Assembly (NCBI GenBank): GCA_033764095.1
Contig: JANRJF010000429.1
Coordinates: 1 to 35,730, forward strand
Source: JBDTMT01 sp033764095
Lineage (GTDB): Bacteria; Desulfobacterota; Binatia; HRBIN30; CADEER01
Reading direction: 5' to 3'
DNA length: 35,730 nt
The position numbers and the translations under genes were made by a program. The stretch's first letter is position 1. Each line of letters begins with the position of its first letter. A model generated the notes under the pieces. It saw only the letters and a list, made by a program, of their open reading frames with translations, had not been told where the DNA came from and ran no database searches. This document shows positions 14,754-22,934 of the stretch, piece by piece.

Positions 14754-16004
14754 ATGGGCGACCGCATCTTCATCCAGATCGCCGCCTACCGCGATCCCGA
14801 GCTGCTGCCGACGCTGGCCGACTGCCTGGCGCGCGCCGCCAACCCCGATCGCCTGGTCTTCGGCCTCTGCTGGCAGCACGACGAGCACGAGACGCTCGGC
14901 GACTACGCCCGCGACCGGCGCTTCCGCATCATCGACATCGACTACCGCCGCTCGCGCGGCCCGTGTTGGGCGCGCCATCGCATTCAGCAGCTGTACGACG
15001 GCGAGCCGTACACGCTGCACCTCGACTCGCATCACCGCTTCGTCGAGGGATGGGACGAGCTCTGCCTCTCGATGTTCCACGGTCTGCAGGATCGCGGCGT
15101 CGCCAAGCCGCTGCTGACCAGCTACGCGCCGGTGTACGTGCCGGAGGACGACCCCAACGGGCGCGTCGCACTGCCGTACCGGATGCGCTTCCGCAAGTTC
15201 ACCGCGCCCGGCCCGGTCGAGGCACTGCCGGAGACCATCGACGACTGCGCGACGATGACCGCTCCGCTGCCGGCGCGCTTCTTCTCCGCCCACTTCGCCT
15301 TCACCCTCGGCCAGTTCTGCACCGAGGTGCCGCACGACCCGAAGCTCTACTTCTTCGGCGAGGAACCGACGATCGCGGTACGCGCGTACACGCACGGCTA
15401 CGATCTCTACCATCCGCACCGCCTTGTCCTCTGGCACCACTACGGCCGCGACAAGCATCCCAAGCACTGGGCCGACCACGCGCAGTGGCCCTTCCACGAT
15501 CACCGCAGCCTGGAGCGCGTGCGCCAACTGCTGCGCGTCGACGACGCGGCGCCCGAGATCGACTTCGGGCGCTTCGGCCTCGGCAGCGTGCGCTCGTTGC
15601 GCGACTACGAGCTGTACGCCGGCATCTCCTACCGGCTGCGCGGCGTCTCCGACCACGCCCTGCGCAACCTGCCACCGCCAGAGCCGGTGGCGCCCGCCGA
15701 CGACGCCGAGCTGCGGGCGCGCTACTATCGCGAGCAGCGCTTCCGGGTGCGGCTGGCGCCGGACGAGGTGCGCGACGAGGCGTCCGACTACGACTTCTGG
15801 TACGTCGGCGCGCACTCACACGATGCGGTCGAGCTGTACCGCTACGACCTGCAGGGCCAGGAGCTGGTCGACTTCCTCGCCCGCGCGCCGTACGAGCGCG
15901 AGTTCAGCTTTCATTCCCCGCGCTTCGTCGACAGCTGGACGGTCTGGCCACACTCCGCGTCACGCGGGTGGCTGGAGAAGATCACCCGGCCGGTGGCCGG
16001 CTGA
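14754..16004 (+). CDS. GT60-type glycosyltransferase (GlcNAc family), copy 2
   Basis: The 416-residue paralog of the protein at 12352-13626 is colinear with it for the first 100 residues. It has IFIQIAAYRDPELLPTLADC, GLCWQHDEHETL, SRGPCWARHRIQQLYDG and LHLDSHHRFVEGWD at 88-101, with D91-x-H93 as the likely metal site. YTHGYDLYHPHRLVLWHHYG and the C-terminal SWTVWPHSASRGWL also match copy 1. The DSHHRF form is closer to the usual GT60 motif than the DGHHRF of copy 1, so donors or acceptors may differ. It probably transfers GlcNAc or a related sugar in the cytoplasm. It closes the forward operon, and its last 23 bp overlap the 3' end of the convergent SGNH-fusion gene. Confidence 0.85.
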   Translation: MGDRIFIQIAAYRDPELLPTLADCLARAANPDRLVFGLCWQHDEHETLGDYARDRRFRIIDIDYRRSRGPCWARHRIQQLYDGEPYTLHLDSHHRFVEGWDELCLSMFHGLQDRGVAKPLLTSYAPVYVPEDDPNGRVALPYRMRFRKFTAPGPVEALPETIDDCATMTAPLPARFFSAHFAFTLGQFCTEVPHDPKLYFFGEEPTIAVRAYTHGYDLYHPHRLVLWHHYGRDKHPKHWADHAQWPFHDHRSLERVRQLLRVDDAAPEIDFGRFGLGSVRSLRDYELYAGISYRLRGVSDHALRNLPPPEPVAPADDAELRARYYREQRFRVRLAPDEVRDEASDYDFWYVGAHSHDAVELYRYDLQGQELVDFLARAPYEREFSFHSPRFVDSWTVWPHSASRGWLEKITRPVAG

Positions 16005-17283
16005 CGGCGCCGGCGTCGGCCAGCAGGGCGTACAGGCGGTCGAGCACCAGCCCCTGGTACGCGCTGCCGATGTGGCAGAAGTGATCGCTCATGTCCCATC
16101 GCAGGTCGCCGCGCTCGGTTTCGAAGGGCGCCGACGCGTCGAGGACGTCGATGGCGTGCCGGGCGCAGCGCTCCGCCAGCACGGCGCGCAGCAGGCGCGT
16201 CGCCGCGACGCGCTCGGCGATGCTGCCGACGACCGGCAGGGTCGCGGACTCGTAGTCGGGATTGTCGAGCGGCGGAATCGGCGCGAACGCCACCTGCCGC
16301 AGGCGCGGATAATGGTGGCGCACCTCGAGCATGCCGCGCACGAAGTTCCGCACCAGCGTCTCGATCACCGCGTCGACCGGCTCGCCCGCCTCGCGCTCGC
16401 GTTTGATGATGTGACAGCGCGCGTCGATCTCGCCGAACACCCACACCACCGCGTCGCCGTCCTTGACGCGCGCCTCGGCCGCGATCGCGGTCAGCGCGCC
16501 CGGTTGCCCGGCGTGGTGCAGCGTGCGGCCGCCGAGATGGTGGGTGAACTGATAGGCGTAGGGAATCGGCACCGGGTTCACGTCGGCACTGCGAAGCAGC
16601 ACGTTCGGGCGACAGCCGATCGACGCGTTGGGGGTGAAGCAGTTGTAGACGTGGCTGTCGCCGATCACGTGCAGCACCCCCTGCTCGATCCGGTCGGCGA
16701 GATTGAGGTTCAGGTCGTGTCGGCCCTCGAGCCCGAAGACGGCGCGGATCGCCGCCGGGGGAGACGCCACCGATCCGGCGTCCTCGAACAGATGCCGCAC
16801 GTCTTCGGCGGCGGCGGGGAGCGGCACCGCCAACAGATCGGGCGCGCCGCCGCCGAAGAAACTGGCGGGCTCGTAGCCGGGCATGGCGAAGAACCCCGGC
16901 GCCGTGCCGTGGTGCGCCACCGCGCCCGCCAGCAGGTTCGAGTACACGAACTCGAACGAGAGGTGTTGATACAGCAGGCGCGCATCGACCCAGTAGTAGA
17001 CGTCGGCCGCGTGAAGGCGCGCGGCAGCGATGCCGCGCAGCGCCTCGAGGCGATACGCCGGCGTCCACTCTGCCGGCAGTGCCGCCGGATGCAGCAGCAC
17101 CGACGCCGACCGCGGCTCGGCGCGCAGCCGCGGCGCGATCTCGTCGCCGCACAGGACGACCAGCGGCACGGCCACCCGGCCGAGGTCGAGCCCCCACTTG
17201 ATCGGCTCATCGTCGGCGATGGCCGTCACCAGGCACAGCCGCGGCGGCGTGCGCTCCCGCATCATCCGGCCATGACCGGACAT
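15982..17283 (-). CDS. Glycosyltransferase-like / SGNH-hydrolase fusion
   Basis: The 433-residue protein seems to have two parts. Residues 14-170 look like a GT-A domain of the type in the neighbours, with DVYYWVDARLLYQHLSFEF at 94-112 and PASFFGGG at 139-146. The spacing also recalls GT6 enzymes. Residues 200-425 look like an SGNH hydrolase: VLHVIGDSHVYNCF with the Ser of GDSH at 210, VVWVFGEIDARC at 279-290, and DMSDHFCHIG at 397-406 as the Asp/His block. SGNH domains in glycan loci often add or remove acetyl groups. Two starts fit. ATG 17283 has GGAG 9 nt upstream and was chosen; ATG 17265 would give an exact ATGA overlap with the previous gene. The Asp-His spacing is one residue longer than usual, so activity is uncertain. 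Confidence 0.65.
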   Translation of the reverse strand: MSGHGRMMRERTPPRLCLVTAIADDEPIKWGLDLGRVAVPLVVLCGDEIAPRLRAEPRSASVLLHPAALPAEWTPAYRLEALRGIAAARLHAADVYYWVDARLLYQHLSFEFVYSNLLAGAVAHHGTAPGFFAMPGYEPASFFGGGAPDLLAVPLPAAAEDVRHLFEDAGSVASPPAAIRAVFGLEGRHDLNLNLADRIEQGVLHVIGDSHVYNCFTPNASIGCRPNVLLRSADVNPVPIPYAYQFTHHLGGRTLHHAGQPGALTAIAAEARVKDGDAVVWVFGEIDARCHIIKREREAGEPVDAVIETLVRNFVRGMLEVRHHYPRLRQVAFAPIPPLDNPDYESATLPVVGSIAERVAATRLLRAVLAERCARHAIDVLDASAPFETERGDLRWDMSDHFCHIGSAYQGLVLDRLYALLADAGAVSRPPAG

Positions 17284-18821
17284 GGTTCCGGCACTCCGTG
17301 CTGCAGGCGCTCAAAGACCGCCCGCAGCCCGTCGCGGGCGTCGACCGACTGCACCCCGCCGGTGCTCGCGCGGCTGGCGGCGACCAGCGTCAGGACGTGC
17401 TCCTCGCTGCCCACCCACCCCGCCCGCACGCTGCTCGCCAGGTAGCCGTAGTAGGCGCCGTTGACCGCGTTGACCGCCAGCGGCGTCCCGCCAAAGAAGC
17501 GCCCGTCGATCAGCACCGTCGGCTGGCACCCGGCCAGCGCCGTCATCGCCTCCAGGCTGAACTGCTGGCAGTCCGTGTCGGGGCGCAGCGGGCGCCCGCA
17601 GTACAGCATCTGATTGTGCTGGGTCAGACTGCGCAGGTTGCTGCCACACTCGTCGGTCAACAACGCCGCCGGATCGCCGATGGTCGCCGCGATGTCGCCG
17701 TCGACCCAGAAATGCGGCCCGGCGCCGAAGGGCTGGAAGATCGACGCGTCGTTCAAAAAGAACTGCTTCGAGAGGGCAAAGGCGGCATGACGCGGCTGGC
17801 CTGCGACGCCTGCCGGGAGGTCGCGTTCGCCGCGCAGCGCGCGCAATTCGGCGGCGAAGGGAAACTCGTCGAGCATGCTCAGCGGCCGACGGACCAGATA
17901 GGTGTCGGCCCCGGCGCGGTGGCGACCGACCAGCTCCGCGAGCTCCGGTTGCGTGAAGACGACCATCGGCCACCGCACGCGCAGCAGCAGCTTCAGCGCA
18001 TCGACATAGCGTTGAAACGCGTGCCGCAGGCGCAGGTCGCTGGCGCCGGCGGAGACATCGAACAGCGCCGTCACCAGCGTCGGCGGGCGGTCGGACGGCG
18101 GGGCGTGGACCGCGGCTGGTCGCGCCGGCTGCCGCATCGCGTCCCAGTACTCGCGCGCGACCGCGTCGAGGTTCTGCCCCTCGGTGCGCAGCACATAGCC
18201 CTGCTCGCTCAGCAGCTGCTCGACGGCGGTGCGCTCGTCGGCCGGGAGGTTGCAGGTCTCGCACCGAATCAGCGTCGGCCGGTAGGTGGCGAAATCGAGC
18301 TGACGCAGGATGCGGTAGTCCCACCCTTCGGCGTCAATCGCGAGCACGTCGATGCGTTCGACGGCATGGCGGGCGAACAGGGTTGCCAGGGTGAGACACG
18401 GCACCTGGATGCGCGTCGCGTACTTCGCGACCACCGCGGCGTCGCCGCTCGATGCGAGGCCGTTGCGCGGCGGATAGATCGCCGACATGCCGCCGAAGGC
18501 GGCGTGCACCTCGCCGCGGTCGACGGCGTCCTGGTCGATGGTGAGCATCTCCACCGTGCCGTCGTGCTCCGCCACGGCGCAGTTGGCGTAGCGATTGCCG
18601 GCCGCCTGCGGCGCCGCCTCGTAGTGGGCGCGCAGGCGGCGGAACAGCTCCGGGATCGGCTCGACGAACAGTCCGCACCACCGGTACAACGAGATGTACC
18701 CGGACAGGTCGTCGAAGGTGACGCCGTCCATCGCGCCGATCACCACCCAGAACGGCTGCGCGCCGGTGCGCCCCATATGGTGCAGCGTCAGGTCGGCGAT
18801 GTCCTCGTCGGTGGTGTGCAT
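17262..18821 (-). CDS. FkbM methyltransferase fused to HtrL-like glycosyltransferase
   Basis: The 519-residue protein joins two enzymes. Residues 20-225 are an FkbM-type SAM-dependent methyltransferase: WVVIGAMDGVTFDDLSGY, LFVEPIPELFRRL and VLAIDAEGWDYRIL (159-172), then PTLIRCETC. FkbM enzymes in glycan loci usually O-methylate sugars. Residues 247-519 are an HtrL/WlaTC-like domain starting PTLVTALFDVSAGASD, with LSKQFFLNDASIFQPFGAG, HFWVDGDIAAT at 370-380 and GRFFGGTPLAVNAVNGAYYG. It could methylate and extend the same glycan, or add a methylated cap. The next gene's 5' end overlaps its stop; the HtrL-like gene ends 18 bp before its start. The protein has no signal peptide and is expected to be cytoplasmic. 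Confidence 0.8.
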   Translation of the reverse strand: MHTTDEDIADLTLHHMGRTGAQPFWVVIGAMDGVTFDDLSGYISLYRWCGLFVEPIPELFRRLRAHYEAAPQAAGNRYANCAVAEHDGTVEMLTIDQDAVDRGEVHAAFGGMSAIYPPRNGLASSGDAAVVAKYATRIQVPCLTLATLFARHAVERIDVLAIDAEGWDYRILRQLDFATYRPTLIRCETCNLPADERTAVEQLLSEQGYVLRTEGQNLDAVAREYWDAMRQPARPAAVHAPPSDRPPTLVTALFDVSAGASDLRLRHAFQRYVDALKLLLRVRWPMVVFTQPELAELVGRHRAGADTYLVRRPLSMLDEFPFAAELRALRGERDLPAGVAGQPRHAAFALSKQFFLNDASIFQPFGAGPHFWVDGDIAATIGDPAALLTDECGSNLRSLTQHNQMLYCGRPLRPDTDCQQFSLEAMTALAGCQPTVLIDGRFFGGTPLAVNAVNGAYYGYLASSVRAGWVGSEEHVLTLVAASRASTGGVQSVDARDGLRAVFERLQHGVPEPCPVMAG

Positions 18822-18839
18822 GCGCCCGCTACTCGGCCC

Positions 18840-19736
18840 TCATGTGTTCCAGGGAAACTCGCGCCGCGCGCCCGGCGGCGTCTCGAGCATGCGATCGAAG
18901 AAGTTGCTGAAGTTGATCAGCGACGGATCGAAGCAGTGCCAGCCCTCGTGGAACCAGGTGTCGAACGTGAACGTGGCGAAGCGGTCCGGATCGTCGGCGT
19001 AGATCCCGGCCATGATGCTCTCTTCGAAATAGAGCAGGTCGTCGGCGAGCAGCGCCTCGAGCTTGGCGCGGAATGCCGCGCACAGATCGGCCACCGCGGC
19101 ACGGCGCCCGCCGAAGAGGCCGGCGACGACGCCATTCGCGTCGGCGTACGGCCTGGCGTTGTAGACGGCGGGGATGCCCTGGTGGTGCGGGGTCGTCGAG
19201 CGCAACAGCAGGAGCTTGTCGCCGGCGAACTCGGCGATGCGCGTGAAGAGACGCGGCGGGAACGCCGCCCGCACTGCCGACAATCGCTGTGCGCGCAGGT
19301 CGTCATCGGCGATGTACTTGGTCGAGATGATGTTGGCATTCGCCAGGCCAGCGTCGATCCAGTACAGCCGCTCGGCCTGCGGCGCCGCCGCCAGCACGCG
19401 CTCGAGCATGAAGAACTTGCCCCACATGATCTCGACGCAGCGCTCCTGCCAGGCCAGGTCGCCATAGCGCTCCGGGTACTGCGACTTGAGCTGCCGCACG
19501 CGCGCGTGCAGCGGGATCTCGTGCAGCTCGAGTGGCGTGAACGCGATCTGACCGGGGCAGGTGGCGAAATGGGCGCGTTGGTCGTCGAGATCGGCGGCCG
19601 GCACGAAGCAGTGGATCGGCAGCCCGGTGCCGGCGATGGTGGCCAGCGAATCGCGGTAGTGCGCAGCGCGATTCTGGCGGCCGCCATACGGGGTGCCGTA
19701 CAGGTCGTTGTAGATGCAGGTGACGAGCACGTCCAT
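18840..19736 (-). CDS. HtrL/WlaTC-like glycosyltransferase (stand-alone)
   Basis: The 298-residue protein begins MDVLVTCIYNDLYGTPYGGR, where the first strand matches the HtrL-like openings of its neighbours. It has IMWGKFFMLERVL, RLYWIDAGLANANI (W126-I-D128) and VVAGLFGGRRAAV, the same motif pair as in four other proteins of the locus. LYFEESIMAGIYADDPDRF corresponds to a similar segment in the protein at 10616-12355 (EESIFSIMTY, HYDRF). It is probably a GT-A glycosyltransferase using a metal ion and a nucleotide sugar, of unknown specificity. The ATG at 19736 is preceded by GAGG about 10 nt upstream. The 86-bp gap to the next gene holds nothing recognisable. Confidence 0.75.
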   Translation of the reverse strand: MDVLVTCIYNDLYGTPYGGRQNRAAHYRDSLATIAGTGLPIHCFVPAADLDDQRAHFATCPGQIAFTPLELHEIPLHARVRQLKSQYPERYGDLAWQERCVEIMWGKFFMLERVLAAAPQAERLYWIDAGLANANIISTKYIADDDLRAQRLSAVRAAFPPRLFTRIAEFAGDKLLLLRSTTPHHQGIPAVYNARPYADANGVVAGLFGGRRAAVADLCAAFRAKLEALLADDLLYFEESIMAGIYADDPDRFATFTFDTWFHEGWHCFDPSLINFSNFFDRMLETPPGARREFPWNT

Positions 19737-19822
19737 CGGTCCACCGCCTCACGATCTGAGGGTCACGCGCCGCGAGCAGTATCGACGCGCTGACGCAAAG
19801 TCCATTCCGCGGTACGCGCCGG

Positions 19823-20980
19823 TCACGCGCCGATGATCCCGCGCCACCAGCGATACGGATAGTACAGCGGCACCAACAGCGGATGGCGGATGGCGTAGCG
19901 CTGGCGCATGTAGGCGGCAGTGGGGAAGAGGTGGGCGACCGCGAAGCGCCAGCGCGCGCCCCACCCCACCGTGCTGACCAGATCGGTCCAGAAGCGCTCA
20001 CCGGCCGGCCGCGGCGCACCGGCGAGTCGGTCGAAGAGCCAGGCTTCCTGTGGGCGCGGCTCGCACCGCTGCAGCGCGGCCAGTACCGCTGGTGGAACGG
20101 GCGCCTGCCACTGCACGGCCAGCTCGGTGAGAACCCGGCGCAGCACGAGTTGCAGGTCGTAGCGTCGCGCCCGCGCCAGCAGCTCCTCCCAGTCGAGTCG
20201 GTCGGCGTGCGCGACAACCACCTCCGACAGGTCGTGCCACCAGAGCAGACCGTGGCCGCCGTGGTGCAGCATCAGGTGCCCGCTCAGGTGCAACACCAGC
20301 GGGGCCGGCGCCAGGCCCTGCACCGTCTCGCTGCCGAGCGGAAGCGCGATGGCGGTGCGCCACAACCACTCCGGCTCGATGCGGTGCTGGTAGTGCGGCG
20401 AATCGAACAGGCCCCAGTGCAGGTCGACGTGCGTCGGCACCGCTCCCGGCTTCTGGAGGTCGATCTCGCTCTCGTGCTCGATCAGCGCGCCGGGATGCAC
20501 TTCCGGCCGCGAGGCGACGTAACCGAGGCGTTCCAGCACCTGGCGCGCGACGCCGCGGTGGCGGGGATGCACCAACAGGTCGAGGTCGACCATCGGGCGC
20601 AGCGCCGCATCGCCGTAGAGCGTGGCGGCGAGCGCCGTCCCCTTGAGCACGATCACCGGTACGCCGGCGCTGCGCAGCGCTCGCGCGCACGACGTCAGCG
20701 CGTCGAACAGCAGCCGATTGCGCAACGCACTCTCGCGATAGCGCCGGTGCACGTGCGCGGCCAGGGCGGGGGGCAGCAGACCGCGGCTCCCGGCGCTGGC
20801 ATGCAGCAACGGGCCGAGCCGCTCGGCGTCCGCGATCGCGCGCACCGCGTCCCAGGCGCCGTCCAGCGCCGCGGCCGCCGCCTGCGCCGCGGCGAGCGAC
20901 GCCGGTGCGACGCGCAGTCGCAGGCAGGCGCGCACGAAGGCCTCGGGAGGACTGAGCGCGTCGGTGCCGCCGATGGCCAA
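19823..20980 (-). CDS. Nucleotidyltransferase-fold protein (NTP_transf_5 family)
   Basis: The protein has the pattern of PF14907 uncharacterised nucleotidyltransferases. A helical N-terminal part is followed by GVPVIVLKGTALAATLYGD and RPMVDLDLLVHPR, where the two Asp of VDLDLLV are the expected metal ligands. HVDLHWGLFD, HLSGHLMLHHGGHG and LLWWHDLSEVV follow, the last also typical. Family members occur in exopolysaccharide and HprK-like/PqqD cassettes, but their substrate is unknown. The start is uncertain. The frame is open up to a TTG at 21070, deep inside the previous gene. TTG 20980 avoids that overlap and is used here, and GTG 20935 has a good GAGG 5 nt upstream. About 386 codons with the chosen start. 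Confidence 0.78.
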   Translation of the reverse strand: MAIGGTDALSPPEAFVRACLRLRVAPASLAAAQAAAAALDGAWDAVRAIADAERLGPLLHASAGSRGLLPPALAAHVHRRYRESALRNRLLFDALTSCARALRSAGVPVIVLKGTALAATLYGDAALRPMVDLDLLVHPRHRGVARQVLERLGYVASRPEVHPGALIEHESEIDLQKPGAVPTHVDLHWGLFDSPHYQHRIEPEWLWRTAIALPLGSETVQGLAPAPLVLHLSGHLMLHHGGHGLLWWHDLSEVVVAHADRLDWEELLARARRYDLQLVLRRVLTELAVQWQAPVPPAVLAALQRCEPRPQEAWLFDRLAGAPRPAGERFWTDLVSTVGWGARWRFAVAHLFPTAAYMRQRYAIRHPLLVPLYYPYRWWRGIIGA

Positions 20981-20994
20981 CAGAGCGGCGCTCG

Positions 20995-21627
20995 TCAGTA
21001 TGCGCCGCGCCGGCTCAGCACGGCTGGAATCGTGCGCAGGAGGATCGACACGTCGAGCCACGGCGTCCAATGGTCGATGTAGGCGAGGTCGAGCCGGACG
21101 CGTTCGGCATAGGCCAGCTCGTGACGTCCGCTCACCTGCCAGAGCCCGGTGATGCCCGGCTTCACGGTCAGCCGGCGCGCCAGCGCGTCGCCGAAGCGCG
21201 CCTGCTCCTCCGGCGCGATGATGCGCGGCCCCACCAGGCTCATCTCGCCGCGCACGACATTGAGCAGTTGCGGCAGCTCATCGAGGCTGAGCGGGCGCAA
21301 CAAGGCGCCGATCGCGGTCACGCGCGGGTCGTCGCGCAGCTTCATGTTCACGTCGAAGTCGCGCGCCAAGGCCGGTTGCCGGCGCAGCAACGCGTCGGCG
21401 CCGACCACCATGGTGCGGAACTTGAACGCGTCGAACTCGACGCCGTCCAGTCCGACGACGCGCCGGCGATGCACGAGCGGGCCGGGCGAGGACACCGCCA
21501 CCGCCAGTCCGATCAGGATGAGCAGCGGCGCGACCGCGACCAACAAGAGCGCGGCGAGCAGCGGCTCGAGGCAGGCTTTGCCGCGCCGCGCCAGACGATA
21601 TCGGTCCGACGTCTCGACCGTGGGCAT
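20995..21627 (-). CDS. Polyprenyl-phosphate sugar-1-phosphate transferase (bacterial sugar transferase)
   Basis: The 210-residue protein is a short member of PF02397. A single N-terminal hydrophobic hairpin (LEPLLAALLLVAVAPLLILI) is followed by the catalytic region with FDAFKFRTM, SLDELPQLLNVVRGEMSLVG, GPRIIAPEE and KPGITGLWQVSGRHEL. Such enzymes move a sugar-1-phosphate from a nucleotide sugar to undecaprenyl phosphate and so start a repeat unit. The acidic DELPQ motif is intact. The ATG at 21627 shares its A with the TGA of the upstream GT4 gene, which fixes the start. This gene shows that a lipid-linked glycan is begun here, and UppP (2952-3740) would recycle the carrier. Confidence 0.92.
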   Translation of the reverse strand: MPTVETSDRYRLARRGKACLEPLLAALLLVAVAPLLILIGLAVAVSSPGPLVHRRRVVGLDGVEFDAFKFRTMVVGADALLRRQPALARDFDVNMKLRDDPRVTAIGALLRPLSLDELPQLLNVVRGEMSLVGPRIIAPEEQARFGDALARRLTVKPGITGLWQVSGRHELAYAERVRLDLAYIDHWTPWLDVSILLRTIPAVLSRRGAY

Positions 21628-22934
21628 CACGCCGCCGCCGCCATCGCGCCGCGCGTGCCGGCGGCGATCGCCGCGCCGTACAACGCCTCCAGCCGCGCCA
21701 CCAGGCGCGGCCACTGGTGCTCGGCCTGCACGTAGGCGCGCGCCGCCGCGCCCAGCCGCGCCGCGGCCGCCGGATCGTCGAGCAGCTGCAGTACCGCGGC
21801 GGCGAATCGATCCGGCTCGCCCTCGATCAACAGATGCCGGCCGCTGGCTGCCGTCGTCAGCGCCGCCGCCGCGATCGGCGAGACCACCACCGGCAGCGCC
21901 ATGGCCATCGCCTCGAGCAGTTTGTTCTGGATGCCGACCGCGTAGGGCAGCGGACAGACCGCGAGCGTAGCGCGCGCCAGCCAGGGGCGGACGTCGGCCA
22001 CGCTACCGCTGAGGCTGACGCGCGCCCCGGCGCGCCGCACCCGGGCGCGCACCGCGTGCGGCGGGTCGGCTCCCACTACCAGCAGGCGCGCCTGCGGGCG
22101 CTGCGCCCAGACGCGGGGCATCACCTCGTCGAGCAGGACCGCGAGCGCCGCCTGGTTGGCGTGGTAGGCCATGCGGCCGACGAACACCAACGTCTGCGGC
22201 TCGCACGCCACCGCCGGCGGGGTGAAATGCGACGTATCGACGCCGTTCGGCAGGATGCCGATCGGCGCCGCGTCGGCATCCGCCACGGCGCGCAGGGCGT
22301 GCCGTTCCAGCTCGGTGGTGACCAGTGCGCCATCGACGCGCCGCAGCAGCTGTCGCTCGAAGCGCTGCGTCGGCGCCAGCTCGAGCCGCGCCAGCGTGCG
22401 GCTGGCCCAGCTCGGGCCGCGCTGCGCGGCCTGCGCGTGCAAGCGGCTCATGCAATCCACCGCGTCGAAGACGCGCACCGGTCCCGCCGCCACGACGCCC
22501 GGCAGCGCGGCGCGCAGATGCTCGACGTGCACGAGGTCGTAGCGCTCCGCGGCCAGCACCGCCCGCACCTGCCGCGCCAGCGCCGGCGAGGCGCAATAGG
22601 CCGCCTGCATCGGCGTGCGCCGGCCCAGCGCGCGCAGCGCCCGCCACAGCGCCGGGGCGCTGGACAGATCGACGACGCGCAGCGGCGTACAGAGGCCGCG
22701 CAAGGCGTCCGCCTGGTCGCGCTCGCCGGCACTGCTGGCGGCGGTGCACAGTGCGACGCGGTGGCCGCGCGCGACCAGCCCCTCGATGAGATGCAGTGGC
22801 CGCGGTCGCAGGCGCGACGGCACGTAGGGGGTGACGAACAAGATGCGCCACGGACCGACGCCTCCGGCCGCGCCCCGCCGGGCGACCGGCTCCCGATCGC
22901 CGGCAGATTCGCACCCTGCTCCGCTACGCGTCAC
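21627..22934 (-). CDS. GT4-family glycosyltransferase, stp1-like
   Basis: With GTG 22934 the protein is 435 residues; the first 28 are polar and may be over-called. The fold starts at WRILFVTPYVPSRLRPRPLH. The N-terminal domain contains YDLVHVEHLRAALPGVV and FDAVDCMSRLHAQAAQRGP. The donor domain has LPNGVDTSHFTPP, LVFVGRMAYHANQAA and VCPLPYAVGIQNKLLEAMAM, the last being the nucleotide-sugar site. It resembles the GT4 at 6119-7330 and sugar transferases of PEP-CTERM/EpsH-type loci. It leads the reverse operon; the 22935-23118 gap upstream contains no gene and no convincing promoter by eye. The stop TGA overlaps the next ATG by one base, so translation of the sugar transferase is coupled. Confidence 0.85.
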   Translation of the reverse strand: MTRSGAGCESAGDREPVARRGAAGGVGPWRILFVTPYVPSRLRPRPLHLIEGLVARGHRVALCTAASSAGERDQADALRGLCTPLRVVDLSSAPALWRALRALGRRTPMQAAYCASPALARQVRAVLAAERYDLVHVEHLRAALPGVVAAGPVRVFDAVDCMSRLHAQAAQRGPSWASRTLARLELAPTQRFERQLLRRVDGALVTTELERHALRAVADADAAPIGILPNGVDTSHFTPPAVACEPQTLVFVGRMAYHANQAALAVLLDEVMPRVWAQRPQARLLVVGADPPHAVRARVRRAGARVSLSGSVADVRPWLARATLAVCPLPYAVGIQNKLLEAMAMALPVVVSPIAAAALTTAASGRHLLIEGEPDRFAAAVLQLLDDPAAAARLGAAARAYVQAEHQWPRLVARLEALYGAAIAAGTRGAMAAAA

